The notes: generated from the letters alone by a model not told the origin. Positions 35,085-48,551 are shown, numbered from the stretch's first letter. The stretch is DNA of 64,000 bases from Fennellomyces sp. T-0311 (GCA_025266875.1 JALLLT010000079.1:29618-93617), one strand, 5' to 3'. Numbers and translations: made by a program.

Positions 35085-38000
35085 ATGGCAACAACTGCCG
35101 TTAGGTAATGCAAGCCAATCACAGTTAGCGACGTAATAGCATAGCTAAAATGTAAAAATTCTGGACCAGAGTTGCCCTACGCGTCCGGCCCTTGACACAA
35201 AAAGAGATATCGTGCAACAGTGCCGAGACCATATCATTCCTCCCAAACGAGCCGCAAATCATTATCGGGAATGAACACACATTTACGTACGACTATGTCT
35301 TTGATACTCGATCACAGCAAAAATCGATCTATACGTCAAGTGTTGAACCTCTAGTTGAAAAATATATTGATGGGTAAAAAAAATCATCTCCCCCCATTTC
35401 GGATCATTCCGATTCTCTCAAGTACTAACTCTACTTTTTATAAGATTTAATGCAACCATTCTTGCGTATGGGTAAGCCCGTCAAAAAAAAAATTCATTAT
35501 CTATAGCATAAATTCTTACTGTAACCCACACTTTTTATAGTCAAACTGGCTCAGGAAAAACATTTAGCATGGGCACAGCGATTGATGGAAACACTGACTC
35601 GGATGAAAATCAGGGTAAAACTAAATAGCTTCGTTTGTTGCTCCCTTCAAACTAATAGGTCCCGTGTTTTAGGAATCGTCCCCCGTTTTATCCGTGACCT
35701 ATACAAACGTCTCGATCACAAAAAATCAACTGTACCCAACTATGACTCCCAGGTGTTCGTGTCATTTCTGGAGCTGTACAACGAAGACCTTGTCGACCTT
35801 TTAAATATGCAACAACACCAACGACGGAGAACAAACTCGGGCGCCAGCGCCAACGTCTGCGATATTTCGATACGACAAGACGTGCAAGGCAATATCTACT
35901 GGAGCGGTATCCGAGAAGAGTTATGTTCAAATCCAACTGAACTTCTCGGTTTTCTCACGAGAGGATCACTGTGCCGCACAGTCGGTTCCACAGATATGAA
36001 CTCTGTGTCATCGCGATCGCATGCAATCTTTTCTGTTATGTTAAAACAACAAGTCCCAGAAGACGACGATAATGATAATACTAATAATAAAACCAAGACG
36101 ATGGTCAGTAAATTCCACTTTGTCGACTTGGCCGGCTCTGAACGGGTAAATAATCTTTTATTAGCATCGCCAAAATAATGCATACGTAGACTAATGCATG
36201 CGTTTAGTTAAATCGAACAAAGGCCGAAGGAATGCGCGCACGTGAAGGCATTGCTATCAACTCTGGGCTACTTGCCCTTGGCAATGTCATCAGTGCACTA
36301 GGCGACGAATCACGAAGATCAACCCATGTACCTTATCGTGACTCCAAGCTTACTCGACTATTGCAAGATTCCTTGGGTGGTAACTCCCAGACTCTCATGA
36401 TGGCTTGTGTTTCACCAGCCGATACCAATTTTGTTGAAACACTAAGCACATTAAAATATGCCAATCGTGCCCGTAATATCAAGAACAGAGTCTCGCTGAA
36501 TCAAGAATTCACGGGTTCATCTGTTGAAGTGAACCAGCTACGCTCACAAATCAACAAGCTCAAGTTGGAGCTGAACACTTTGCGTGCCTCTGGTGTAACC
36601 AGTAGTATACCGAACAACGAGGTCGAGGCCCTGCGTCAAGAAATCAATCGATTGCGTGCCCGAGTCCAAGAAGCCTCCGATGAACTTTGCCAAGTAGCAG
36701 CGGAGCGCGATAGTCTAGTGTTGGAACGACAAATGAAGGATCTGCCTTCAGAGGATATGCCTCGCCTGCTAGATCAACTGATGCGGAACGATGACGACGA
36801 CACGAATGAAGTGGCCATTCCCATGATCGCTCATTACCAAAAGACAATCAAGGATCTCCAGAATGAGTTGGCTGACACACGTGAGCGCTTGGCTTTCGTC
36901 GAATCCACTCAGGCACCAATGATGCACGCTCTTGCCATGACATCTAATATCACCCCTACACCGTCGTTGAGTTCGAGTCGGACACGTCGACGAGGAGCTG
37001 GTCGTCGGAAACGAGCTCATCATGTCAATGGGCATACGACTGGCAGTACTGTCACATTCCGCCGAGCATCGAAGGTGCCTGCAAACAAGCCTCGACGTGC
37101 AGCTCGTGTTGCAAAAGATGCAGTTCCAGCACCTCCAGCTCCGATTCCTGTCGCGCCCACCGATAACCAAGATATCGAGCAGTGGCTGCAGGAAACCATT
37201 GGTCCATTCAACTTTACTGGTGCGTCTGATATCCGAACTGAAGTCCGCGATTCGATCAGCAAGGCCCGTATGGAGATTGAAAAGGGCATGAAGGTCCTTG
37301 AAGATGTCCGAACCAAAGAGAATGAAGAGGTAAATTATGCTTAATGATGACAATGCGCATAATAGTCTGACTTTGTTCTATTTTGGCAACAGCAGCACCA
37401 GCCGCAGCAACAGTCGCAATGTGAGCTTATGGCCGATGACGAGTTACTGCGAACACTCCAATCGAAAGAGAACGAGTTCATTTTTGCTGATCTTGAGCAT
37501 GAAATTCTCGATGATATTCAGCGTATCGTAAGTAACCTCTTTGCAAATGTTTTGACAATAATGTCTTCTTATCGTACATATGCATTACCAGTCTCCGCCT
37601 GCAGATTGGGATAGCCTGTCCGAAGATTCACCAAAGCACCCTGATGACTTTAGCAGCAGTGGTGGACATTCTCGTCTATCGTCTGGTGCCGAAACCGGTA
37701 TTACGGATGATACCGAGTTAGCAGCCATGTGTGACGCCAACCCACACTTTGCGCGAATCATCGAGCAAGTTCAATCTGATATCCATGTCAAGGAAGAGCT
37801 TGTCACCCAATTGGAACGGTGCGAAAGCGAGTACATGCAAATGCGTCGCAAGTTTGAACAGAAGCTTAGCAAGCTTGGTCAAGAAATTCTGATGATCAAA
37901 CGCGATCGCGACGATGTGATGCGTCGTGCTGCATTCAACGAGCAGCAGCAGCAACGTCAACAGCTTGCCCGACGAGGTAGCGATGCCATCAACCATCGCG

Positions 38001-40186
38001 AAAAGCAGCAACTCTTGGAGATGCGTCATGCTTACGAAGTCAAGATCAAGAGCTTGTTTACGCAGTTATCTGACTTGCGACGCAAGTACTCGCAGCGATC
38101 TAGTGCCATTCAGTCCTCGCGTAACCAGAATGAAAGTATGCTACGGGCCCTACGGGTCAATGTCGAAAGTCTCAAGGTTGAGCGCAAGCGCATGATTAAG
38201 CGAATGAAGGAAGAGGCCTTGCGTGTCAAGGAGAAGATGACTGCTCATGAGCGCGAGATCCAACAGCTTCGTCGTCGTCAGCAACGTGATCAAGAAACGA
38301 AGCATCGTTTGGAACGAGAGAACAAGAAGGTCCAGCTTATGTTGCAAAAGCGAGCAGACGAGGCGGTTTTGACCAATGACAAGCTCATGAAATTGATCCA
38401 AATCCTAAAGAAGGCCGTGCGAGAAGGTGGTGTGCTCGACGAGAAGCAGTTGATCCGTGCTGCTGACCTTCTCCACATTGGATCCGCATTGGTGGCGTCG
38501 TCAAGTGCTCGACTTTCGCGAAGACGATCGGGCAAAAAATCATCCGCTGCACATATTCCAGTTCAAGTCCGTGCTGCCAAGAAGAAGCACTTGTTGGATC
38601 GCGCATTGTGCCAATATATTCTCGGCAAGCAGGCCATGTTGGAAATGCAACAATTGATTTCCAAGCGTAGCGAGTTGTCTGAGAAGATGAAAGACCTGGT
38701 CAGCGAACGGGAACACCTATTCGGTAAACCCGGCTCGAGCTCGCAGATGGTACAGTTCGATCATGCGATGCAAAACTATATGGACGATCGTATCGAAACG
38801 ATGAGTGCAGAAATTTCATACATCAATGCACGCATCCATGCCTTGCATAACGACGCCGCACACGCCATCTTGCAAGAAGAAGAATTTGTTGACATGGATC
38901 AACAGCAGCCTCCGCCCAGTACCACACGATCGGTGAAACATGTCACGTTTGCAGACGAAGTCATGGGGACAACGGATAATCCCGAAGACGAATGGCTCGA
39001 TATGGATGCGCTGGAGGAACGTTACAGTGTGCCTGCCAACGCAGACCCCGAGACAGCGCATGATGTGGCACTCAAGGTCATCCGATCGCTCGCACACGAC
39101 GAAGCCGAAAAAGTCATGGAGTCGATGGTCAACGACGTGACATCGCTGCGCATGGACGAGCATGCAAGACAAGTGCACGTGCAGCAACTGGAAAAGAATA
39201 TCCAAGATTTGCAGCACACGCTTGTGGTCATGAAAAACAAGGCAATCCAAACGGCGATTGAAAGTGAAAAGAAGATCAGGCGACTTGAGCAAGGTTCACG
39301 ACGCTCATCGTTCTGCGACGACGTGGTCATGACAGATGATGACTCTGCGATTGACGTGCGTGTCGAGGAACACTATCAGCAATTCGGTACAATCTTTGAC
39401 CAGATCTACAACGAAGGGGTTAGTAGCATTGGCTCCCCTGTTTATTTGAGTCGCGCCCAATCCCCTGCTGGCTCGCCCACTTCAGGTCCAAGCCCCACTC
39501 TGCGGCCCATGCGGCCTCAATCTTTGGTGGATCGTCCACCAGTCGCTACACGCCGAGACTCAATGTCGTCGCCAGACCAATTCTTGCAGCAATTGATGCA
39601 GGCCGGCTTGATGACCTCGACGAGCAAAGTGACACCGGTTCAACCACCTTCGTCGCCAAGACCTCGACCCTCTGACACACGTCGTTCGTCGATTCAGTCG
39701 GATACATTATCGTGGTCTTCACATGGCTCGACCTCGCCCAAAATCGTACCACAACGGGTCGCTGAAACACCCCTCCTCAACCGCCGCCGACGTCGGGCCC
39801 ATTCGCTGCAGCAGCAGCAGCAACAGGGCAGCAGCAACAGTATTGCTGCGATCAAGTCAAGACGCCGGTTCTCCCTTCGCGAGCTGAGCCTGGGAGCTGG
39901 CAGCAATCTTCACGATAGCGTTCTGACGGCTCACCATGTCGCGCATCAGCCATCACCGCTGCAGCAACAATTCGTTATCCCCGACCACGAAGCGTCGTTC
40001 TCCCCACCCCATTCGCCTTCTCTGATTCCCGTCGCCGCGGTTTCCCGAACCAAGCAGTCTCCCCGCATGAGTCCGCAATATACCCGCCCGCCGTCTGCAG
40101 CTGGTGGGAATGTGTTTGATCGGCTGTCCAACAGCCACACCAAGGCCAGCGAGGCCAAGCGTGCTGCGACACCCGTCATGTTCTAG
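35085..40186 (+). CDS. Kinesin-4 family motor protein (KIF4/KIF21-like)
   Basis: An N-terminal plus-end microtubule motor. Exons by frame: 35085-35104, 35170-35373, 35445-35471, 35541-35614, 35673-36145, 36208-37329, 37393-37527 and 37592-40186, about 1,549 residues. The motor domain (residues about 1-370) has VALRVRPL, the P-loop [14 protein letters not shown] (split by an intron after Gly), [12 protein letters not shown] (switch I) and [11 protein letters not shown] (switch II). It also has [19 protein letters not shown] and [20 protein letters not shown], typical of kinesin-4. Long coiled coils follow (about 390-540 and 710-900), then an acidic/Pro/Ser-rich tail with a Gln run (about 1,430-1,437) and several RRxS sites. 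The first exon is only 20 nt. Splice sites of the small exons were chosen to keep the motor sequence intact. The role (chromosome or microtubule-length control, or transport) is inferred from the family. Confidence 0.92.
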
Positions 40187-40385
40187 TTCTTTTTTTCGTG
40201 TACCATATGTATTATCTATTGTTTAAAAAGCCAATTGGGCCTTTGTAAAGTATTCGACGCAGAGTTTTCTATTAAAAAATGGTGGTTTCAATCTGAAACA
40301 AAAAAAATCATGCAGGGCTCGCTGATTTCAGGGTCCCCTTGCCACTCTCTCCCTCTCTCTCTCTCTTCCTTCATTTCCTTCCTCA

Positions 40386-41075
40386 ATGCCTCGCAAGACT
40401 TCAGGTCCAAAGCTTTTTCGCTGCACAGGCCACGGCGACTGCGACATGGTCTTTACCCGCAGCGAGCATCTCGCGCGACATGAACGCAAACATACGGGAG
40501 AGGTATGGCAGCGGTGTTGATAGCCATTTACTTGACATCTCAACAAAATACGCTGTTAGAAACCTTTCAAATGCATTGTGCCGGGCTGCGAGCGCATGTT
40601 TAGTCGTTTTGACAACATGATGCAGCACACACACACACACGAACGCCAACAGCAAAGGAGACGGTCCATGGTGTCCACTCGCTCACTGCCGCAGCCATCC
40701 ACCACGCAGACTCTCCAACAAGAACAGCGACAAGAACTCACCCCACCGCCATTTGACTATTGCAATGAACAGGATCTCACGCTCGAACCCAATTGGCATC
40801 AAGGCGATTGGCGACCGAAACGACGACTTTCCTTGATTGATCTCCAGACACCCATCGATGACTGGGTCAAAGCCAAACCCGCGGTGGAGCAAGACGCTGT
40901 GGTGGACGTCACCCCGGATGAATATGAAGCCATTCAGGGCTTTGGACAGTTCCATGCACAATCCGTTGTCAAACCCGAGAGTCCTGTTATGGGCATGCAA
41001 GTCAATTTCTTCCGGCAACACAACCTGCCCGTGCCCGAGTCCTACCAACGACCCACTCGTTCGCATGCCATTTAA
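40386..41075 (+). CDS. C2H2 zinc-finger transcription factor (two fingers)
   Basis: A probable sequence-specific DNA-binding regulator. Exons 40386-40502 and 40560-41075 give 210 residues. Two adjacent C2H2 fingers at the N-terminus are joined by the TGEKP-type linker, which spans the intron. Finger 1 is [11 protein letters not shown] with HLARHERKH, and finger 2 is [12 protein letters not shown] with NMMQHTHTH. The [15 protein letters not shown]..F.R.DN...H pattern is that of the fungal Usv1/Rgm1/Com2/Msn2-related group. The rest is Gln/Arg-rich, then mainly disordered with a conserved-looking block [18 protein letters not shown]. It lies 199 bp downstream of the kinesin on the same strand but should have its own promoter, since CT-rich repeats precede the ATG. 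Confidence 0.85.
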
Positions 41076-42185
41076 TATGTATTATAGCTCCACCTTCCTC
41101 ATCTCTCTCATTATTTACTTCCCTGTGGATCCTCACCACCACCCACATTTGACGTCAAGCTTTTCGCATCATACTGTTTTTGGCTACTGAAGTCATTATG
41201 ATCCACTGATCTCAGGGGACACTTTCGCTCAGAAAATTTAAACATCTTTACCCTTGTTTTATATATTAAATAATAAAAGTAATGAAAATGTACATGCTTC
41301 CTGTGAACAGCGTCTCCTGTGCCGCAATACCTATCAACGTTGCGTGGATTTGGACCACCGGCCACCAACTGGTAAAGTTTTTTTCCTTCGTGGATCGAAC
41401 GGATAAATATTTTTTGGACTTGTTCAGGGGTCCTCATCCGACTCACTGTTTGCTTTGAAACATCACCAACCTTAAACTAATAGAGGGATGCAGGTCACAG
41501 TATTGAGATCATCTTACTATCAAATCAGGTACGCTTACGTCCTGTTGCCCAAAACCATGGTACCAGCAGCAATGGGGAACACATACCCCTCTGTGAACTA
41601 ACTGCCTTTTAGTATATTTGGCTCTAAATTACAAACAGTAAGTGTTATCCGTACTACGTTCTCACAGCCTGCAGACATCTACTTCTTTAGGGAAAATCCT
41701 GTTGAAAAACAGGGGTTACTCGCCATAGCAAAGTATAAGTAAACTATAATGAGAGAAACACCCGGGGGGGGGAGGTTATACGTAAGCAGCATATGAGAGA
41801 CACATTTCTCTCCAAGCAGATATGTCATATGTTGTTATCTCAACATTCCTAAAAGGTATCTACGCATTCTGTAAGTTACTAAGTTACAATGTGTTACTGT
41901 AGTTGCTTACTAGATAATAAAAGTAATAACATTAAGTAGTAACACCCATAATCCACGGAAGGATCCCTGTCTGCCGTGTGCTTCTACGTGGACGAAACTC
42001 TAATCCGTACTAGTTAAACTACATAACTACATAGCCTAAAGAGGTGCATGGTATTATGGCTATCTCTCTTTTTCGGTGCATTTAGAAAATCGTTATAGGT
42101 AACATAGAAGTGACTCTGTACCAGTGACAAAAAGTGACAGTCGGTGCCACTCCGACCGAATATATCTACTACGTAGTTGCCGACC
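41076..42185. other. No gene recognised
   Basis: Contains a minus-strand frame (41446-41111) reading KVGDVSKQTVSRMRTPEQVQ upstream and IHEGKKLYQLVAGGPNPRNV, perhaps a decayed exon. No family could be assigned. Confidence 0.35.
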
Positions 42186-42422
42186 ATGTGTTTCTCTCAA
42201 TGCTCTACTTATTCAATGATACTCGTCCTCGCCTTGTTGGGAAGCACAACCGAGATTGAGAGTGCCAACAAATACCAAGATTGTATAAACGGCCACTACG
42301 ACCAAAATTACTGCAAAAGTATGGTGTACTTTGGCGACTGTGGCAACGGGTGCTCCTCTGGTCTCTATAACCAGTATCAACAGGGTGATCAACGCCTTCC
42401 TCCTGGATTCCTTCTTCCATAG
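42186..42422 (+). CDS. Small cysteine-rich secreted protein, hypothetical
   Basis: The first ATG is at 42186 and gives 78 residues. Residues about 8-25 (YSMILVLALLGSTTEIESA) form a signal peptide with a likely cut after SA. The mature part (about 50 residues) has four cysteines in a compact spacing (DCINGHYDQNYC and GDCGNGCSSGLY) and many Tyr, Gly and Asn, with no membrane segment. It is intronless. The layout is that of small secreted fungal proteins, but I recognise no family, and a chance frame cannot be excluded for such a short one. Confidence 0.5.
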   Translation: MCFSQCSTYSMILVLALLGSTTEIESANKYQDCINGHYDQNYCKSMVYFGDCGNGCSSGLYNQYQQGDQRLPPGFLLP

Positions 42423-43826
42423 TATTTGGATTGACTGGACCGAATCATGTTGACAGTTTAATTATTTGTACAAAGAAAGATGGTATTTCGATGTGGATAT
42501 ATGTCAGTGATAGCCCTCCGAAACACGGAGAGGGTTTTCTAACCAAGAAGATCCGTGAACGAATAGTCAACAATCTCCCCCCTACGCCAGCCTGCCTTTT
42601 TCTACACCTATCCTAGATGTTTTTCTCAGGCTTGGTGCCTCTATTTCATCTTTCACTGTATTATCATAATTCTCCGCACCGCAAGGATCATATGCCTATA
42701 GGAGCAGATTTAGCAACTTCCAAATAAATATCTAACTTTTGAACTATGTCAGTGATATGTCAGGTTGAAATAAACAGCAATGAGAACTATCGCAATACCT
42801 ACGTTGTGAGATCTTTACTATATTTTTCGTTATACCAAGTGAGTTGCCGCTTACAAAAACAAAGAGATATACACGTTAAAGTACGGGTGCTGCTTTTATA
42901 CAAGCGTTTCGACACTCACTCGGCTGTTTACAATTTTCCATATGTATATGCTGCGTGCCAATCGTCAGTTGACGACTGTTCTGTATTCTTTTTAATCCAA
43001 ATCATAAAGCTCGCAGAAGAAAGGAATGAGTATACGGCGCCATTTCCGCACTAGTATTGCCAAGAAGATAAAGCAAACGCATTACTGTACGCCACTTACC
43101 AGAACCATATGTCATGCCACTGGTAACCATCATGAAATCTGCCAAAAAAAGCATATATGGGATTATAATTCAGGTACACTTGAGTATGCCATTATTGCAA
43201 AGCACAAACGTGCCTTTTTAATGAATGAATGTATTCGCAAAACATGGCTTTTGGTACTCTTTTTAAAAGCCATGTATATTCTTTGCATAGTCATAATACA
43301 GTGGTACCGTTAAACATGTCCATGACAAGCTTTGCAGCAGGTAATGTGGAATACAAGTGCTGTGATGTTATCCTCCTTCCCATCAGAAGGTTAAAATGCG
43401 TATACGCACGAAAAGCATGCGGACTATGTATCATAAATAATCCTGATCAACAAGGCAATGCAGAGGATGTTATATCATAGGATTTTTCGATGTACTTCAG
43501 AGATATTCATGCAACAAACAATCAGCCATAACGACTTATGATAACAGTGTGACACTGTAGGGAGTTATTAATAAAATAATCAGCCTGAGTGATGGTGGCA
43601 CCTCGAGGAGCAGCGCCACAGAGGTGCGGTATACCTATTCCAAATATGGTTGTGTGTTTTGTTCATTTCGCTTTTGCATTATGGATAACATAGACCTTGT
43701 GGCTGTTTCCTTTATTGTTTCTTCTTTTTATTCTTGTTCGCGTTGTTTTGTTAAAGTGGAATGTAAATTCTGTAAAGCGATCGCCATTTCAACGAAGAAA
43801 AGCTAATCTTGCGATAGTTTGACGCA
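42423..43826. other. No gene recognised
   Basis: About 1.4 kb of AT-rich sequence with scattered short frames (42746-43054, 43026-43313, 43229-43480), none with recognisable motifs. The end includes the presumed promoter of the next gene. Confidence 0.4.
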
Positions 43827-46486
43827 ATGGAGCCTGTTGCAATCGTGACACCTACCCCAGACTGTAAGGTTTTTATTGTAATTATTGTTTGGTGAAACCA
43901 TATTGTAACAGTACATATAGTGTATTATGCGGGCTCTGCAGCGCTGCAGCTTCTTGAACAGGTAATTCAGTGCCAAAGCGTTGTACTGTTAAACTGACTA
44001 TCCAAGTGTATCAGGAACTGGATGAACTGAGACGAGCGCGTCAAGCCCGTCGTTTATCCATGTTTTCCGGACCAACGCCGTCGCCTCCACCTCAATTCAA
44101 GCCAGCTCGTCGCAATAGTGATATCCCCAGTCGCGAATCTACTCCAGAGCGGCGAAGCAAACCGCCAGCGAATCTCAAGGCAGAAACCAATGGCTGTCGA
44201 GATGGAGGATCGTCGGTTAGGAGCGGTATCAAAGCGTTTGAAGAGGTAATATGGAGCGAAGCGGTGTGTATGAAATGATATACTGATGTAATGAAGATGC
44301 AAAAATACCCACCTCAACCAGTTGATAAGCTAGAAGAACCGATGGAGAAATCCGATTTGGTTGAGGTATCGAATAGTACAAGCTCAATTGCCAATAAGGA
44401 GTCAGTGATTTCGGCGAGCAAAGAAGAGGAGGAAGGCGAAAAGCTAGAGAAATGTGGCCCAGTAGAAGTATCCGAGGATCCAAGCTCAATTACCAGAAGC
44501 AAGGAGTTCGTTGTCCCGGAGAGCAAGAAGGATGAGGGGAGCGAGGGAGATGAACGTGAAGTATCGGAGGATACCAGCCCAGTTACCAGCAAAGAGTCAA
44601 TAGCCCTGGAAAGCAAAAAAGATGAGCAGGATCAAAAGCAGGTCAAGGTAGGATAGACATGGAAGGCGCAGACGACACTAAATGCTAAACAATGCAACTA
44701 GCCCGTGAAAGTGGATCGGCCAAGTACCGAGAACAAGCCCCGGACTCTCCAAAGAGAGCGGAAACCATTGCGGATACAAACATCATTTGATCGAAACGCA
44801 TTAACAGAGCAGCACAACAGCAGCATAGTAAGTAGCCCATAGTAGCAGGACCGACCAAAATAGTAAACCATTTTCCAGAGGGAAAGTCAAGAAAGCACCA
44901 TGCTTCTCAATGCCAGACGAAACCTTAAATCGACGCCTTCGCCACCTCCCGCATCAGTTATTCCATCACCAACCAAAAGTGCATCTGCCCTATACAAGCT
45001 TGCGGATAAACGGGCGTCAATGCAATCATCAAAGTCAGCACAAACATCAACAAACGTTGCCAGTGATCAAAAGAAGCCAAACAATCCCAAGCCAAGATCG
45101 TTGAATGATGCATTTATCGGAGTCAAAGGTCTTTCCAAAAAGTTTGACTCTACCAAAGGGTCTATTAATTCCTTGGCATCTATTCGTGTATCAAAACCTT
45201 TGCTATCGCCAGAGTCGCAGAGTGTTTCGCGTGAACGACGTATTTCAGCACCGGCTGTGAGTACGCTTTCTCAACTATTTAACGAAACAAAGAAACCGGA
45301 TCAGCGCCGTACTTCGACTCGTCAATCGAAACCGTTGCCGCCTATCAAAGTAAATGCATAAAGGCAGATTGCGATTTGGTCTTTCTTGACGAGCTTTTCT
45401 AGGTTGACGAAACTATCAAGAGCGACATTGAAAAGCCTTCCGCCCAAATGATGTCTTCTCTTCCTCCAAGCAACAAAAAGAACGAATCCCTCAGATTGCT
45501 CCATAAGACGATGCCGGCGATTCCAAACAGAAGCACGGAAGTCTTCAAATACCCGAACCCGCTTCCGGTGTACACGCCACAACTCGTTCATCCAATTGAA
45601 GATACATTGAAGAAAGAAAGTATCGAGGTGTCCAGCAAGTGCGCAAGAAAGCGAGTGTCGTTTTCATCCGTGGTAACCAGTATTCCACCTCCCTCTCCAT
45701 CTCAGTATTCGGATGATGACCACAGTGATACCCAACGGAAGCCGCCCGTTGTCATGTCCTCTGCCCACCTTTTGTCGCGATGGCAACAGCAGCATCAGAT
45801 GGACAGAAAGCCCAACAACGCCGCTCCAACCATTCCACGAGGAAGGAGCGATACTCGAGGATTCTGGGAAGCGTTCAGTACTGAGATGAACAACCGAGTT
45901 GCTCCCGATCTGCGACGAGTTGCTCGGGATCAACAGCCACAGCAGACGAATAATCCTACGCGTTTTATCCCTTCAACTTTTGCCAATGGCAGTAAACCAC
46001 TTCCAGCGGTATCCAACGACAAGCCGATTCAAGAATCGCCAGTACGCAAGAACAAGACTTGGATCAACGCACTGCAGAACCGATTGGCCATGAAGATTCC
46101 CGTGGACGAGGAAACCAAGTCTCCACCCAGACGTTCATGGCCGGAACAAAACCCGCCAACTTCAAATCCTCAGAGCAGTTATCGCTCATCTGCCACTCCC
46201 CGCAAACCAGTGTCTCAGGCTCCTTTTGATGAATACGGTCTGCCAAGAAGCAACACGCCGCCACTGCATCACGTAAATGTATATTGTAAATCCAAACTAA
46301 GCATCAAGTCTAACTTTTTTTCTCTCCCTCCAACCTCGCAATATGTAGCCAACCAAGAGCAGACCCAAAAAACCTTCAAGTTTTCGCAAACACTCAGCAC
46401 AAGGTCAAATGAAGAACAACATCGTCCGTCCAGAAGTATCTGTACCTCCCGCGGCCGTTCAAAGGCCGTGGTATAGGAACCATTAA
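43827..46486 (+). CDS. Uncharacterised disordered Ser/Pro-rich protein (eight exons)
   Basis: Exons by frame: 43827-43863, 43921-43961, 44015-44245, 44297-44647, 44702-44827, 44879-45349, 45403-46272 and 46349-46486, giving 754 residues. The start is MEPVAIVTPTPDLYYAG, followed by a short helix (LLEQELDELRRARQARRLS). The rest is low-complexity, with acidic Ser/Glu repeats (about 140-215: VEVSNSTSSIANKESV, VEVSEDPSSIT, REVSEDTSPVTSKES) and then Pro/Ser/Lys-rich sequence. Many RRxS and SP sites suggest phospho-regulation. In the last part, reading through the final intron would stay open but gives a different tail. The TAAC branch-like site, pyrimidine tract and TATGTAG acceptor favour splicing. 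No domain is recognised. A scaffold or polarity role would be a guess. Confidence 0.65.
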
Positions 46487-47106
46487 GGCTCTTGTCTTCC
46501 CAAATCTATCTGTATGTAGTATACACTAAACCCTCTACCCCTGCACATACCTAGGTAAAACAATGCTCCATGTTATTATCATTTGTGTGCGGTGGCTAAC
46601 CTGCAACACGCGGGTGTATATCTTATTTACATTCGAGAGTGGGCTGATATATAAACTACTTGTCCTTGTGTTCTCTGGTCACGTCCTGCACACCAGGCAA
46701 CGTGCTAGGCAACGGAACATCGCTAAAGTCATCTTGCTTGACAGCAAGCATGGAGTAGGCGTCTAGTTGTTTCCCAATTGTTAAATTATCTTTAACATGG
46801 TCATTCTGGCACCCGTTTGCTTACAAACACCACCGGTGAATCCCAAGAGGGCGCCCAAGGTGAGCAAATTGCGCATTCGGAAAGGCTGACGAGTACGTTC
46901 AAGAGCTGGGGAGAAGCCGTAGCCTTTCTTCTGAGTATAGAGTTTCTCTCGGGAGGTCATTTTTGGTTACTTGGAGGTGAAAGAGGCCCTGCACTGTGAC
47001 CAATTATATGCAATTTTAGTGGCTTGGTGGAAACGGGTTGTGTGATGCGCTGCCAAGTTAAGGCGCGTCGTCTCTCGTTTTAACCCCATTATAACAACCG
47101 CCAATA
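46487..47106. other. Intergenic; promoter side of NUP54
   Basis: No convincing frame. Frames at 46563-46766 and 46817-46999 lack features. Confidence 0.45.
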
Positions 47107-48551
47107 ATGGCCTTCTCGTTCGGCAGCAACCAACAGAATCCAGCGGCACAACAGTCAGGGTTTTCATTCAATAACCCTGCCGCATCCGCACCAGCGCCTG
47201 CTGGAGGAGCCTTTTCATTTAGCACTCCCGCCGCGTCTACATCTCAACCAAGTTTGTCGTTCGGTACATCGTCAGCACCCAGTCTTTTCGGCAACACATC
47301 CACAGCAACAAGCCAACCTACCACATCGACCGCATTCGGTGGTTTTGGTGCTTCTGGAAGTTTGTTTAACAACAAAGGAACTACAACCACTGGCTTCGGA
47401 GGAACCACAGGAACAGGATTCGGTGGATTTGGGTCAACCACATCTTCGTTTGGATTGGGCGCAGGTAAATTAAGCCTGTTTGTCTTGTTTAAATCAACCA
47501 AAAAAGTTGTTCTTATTTGAATCCAGCAAACAATACTGCGAATAGAGATCGGCAGATTTGGCAACTGTTAGTACAAGTCGATGAAGAAGCACGGCGGCAA
47601 CAAGCTGCATTGCTGACCGAAGAACAATACAAACCTCAAAATATCTGGCAAGCATTAGCATTGTTGAAATCCTGGTGGGATCCCAAATCGCCTTACTGTC
47701 GCTTTAAGCATTATTTTTACAACCTCGTACCACAGCAAGAAGTTCATTTGTATCAGAAACCGCCGAACCACGATAAGAAAGCATGGGACGAGGCACAAAA
47801 GAAGAATCCAGATCCGACTTGGTATGAAAAGACACTTGTTTTCATGTAGACAACACGGTTATTCACCTTTATTCTGCCAGTTACGTGCCTGCATTGGCAG
47901 TAGGATTTGACGATGTAACGAAGCGAATGGAAACTCAAGAAAAGCAAGCTTTGGCACATATTGCAACATTGAAGGAAACCGAGGCAAAGATTAACAAACT
48001 GCGAAACAACGATACACTGGCTACAGCAAAGAAACTGGACGAGTACAAGACACGGCATATGGAGTTAACGCAGCGAGTGATATGGGTAAAGCTTGGTGCT
48101 TTTTTATTGCCATGACAATGCATTAACGCTGGCATATTGTAGTTACTGAAAAAAGCACAAGTGTTGCGCAACAAGGGTCTTCCAATAACACCTGAAGAAG
48201 AAGACATGCGCGCCATGCTGGAAAGCATCCAAGAACAACTGCTGCGATCCGAGCAATTCCATGGCAAACTCAGTCAGTTATGGGCACAATTGCAACTGAT
48301 CAAGGAATCAGGACGCAAATACGGCAAGCTGGATGATGTGCATGGATGGAACGGTGTAAAAGGCGACAACATGAAGAGCATAACACAGGCAAGTTGCTGG
48401 CCACAAGGCATGTGCGTTCCCCATCATTTATGCAATAATCATACAGATCCTAGAAGAGCAGCAAAGCGGCATACAACATACCATGGATATCCTCGAACAA
48501 GACCACAGAACCGTCGACACAATGTCCAACCATCACCGCCTCCACAACTAA
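47107..48551 (+). CDS. NUP54: FG nucleoporin Nup54 (yeast Nup57) of the central channel
   Basis: Nup54/Nup57 forms the Nup62 complex that lines the nuclear pore channel. Exons 47107-47464, 47527-47821, 47881-48085, 48143-48388 and 48447-48551 give 402 residues. Residues 1-119 are FG-rich (FSFGSN, GFSFNN, FGTSS, SLFGN, GFGGFG). The conserved alpha/beta region then follows (QIWQLLVQVDEEARRQQ, WWDPKSPYCRFKHYFYNLV), and coiled coils (KQALAHIATLKETEAKINKL, MLESIQEQLLRSEQFHGKL) end at HHRLHN. The last intron appears to use a rare GC donor (CAG|GCAAGT), which restores the family's C-terminus (ILEEQQSGIQHTMDILEQD). The gene converges on mS38 with 63 bp between the stops. Confidence 0.9.

Noticed and set aside
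38816..39292. 158-codon antisense frame in the kinesin tail
   Set aside because: Low-information shadow of coiled-coil coding sequence; no motif.
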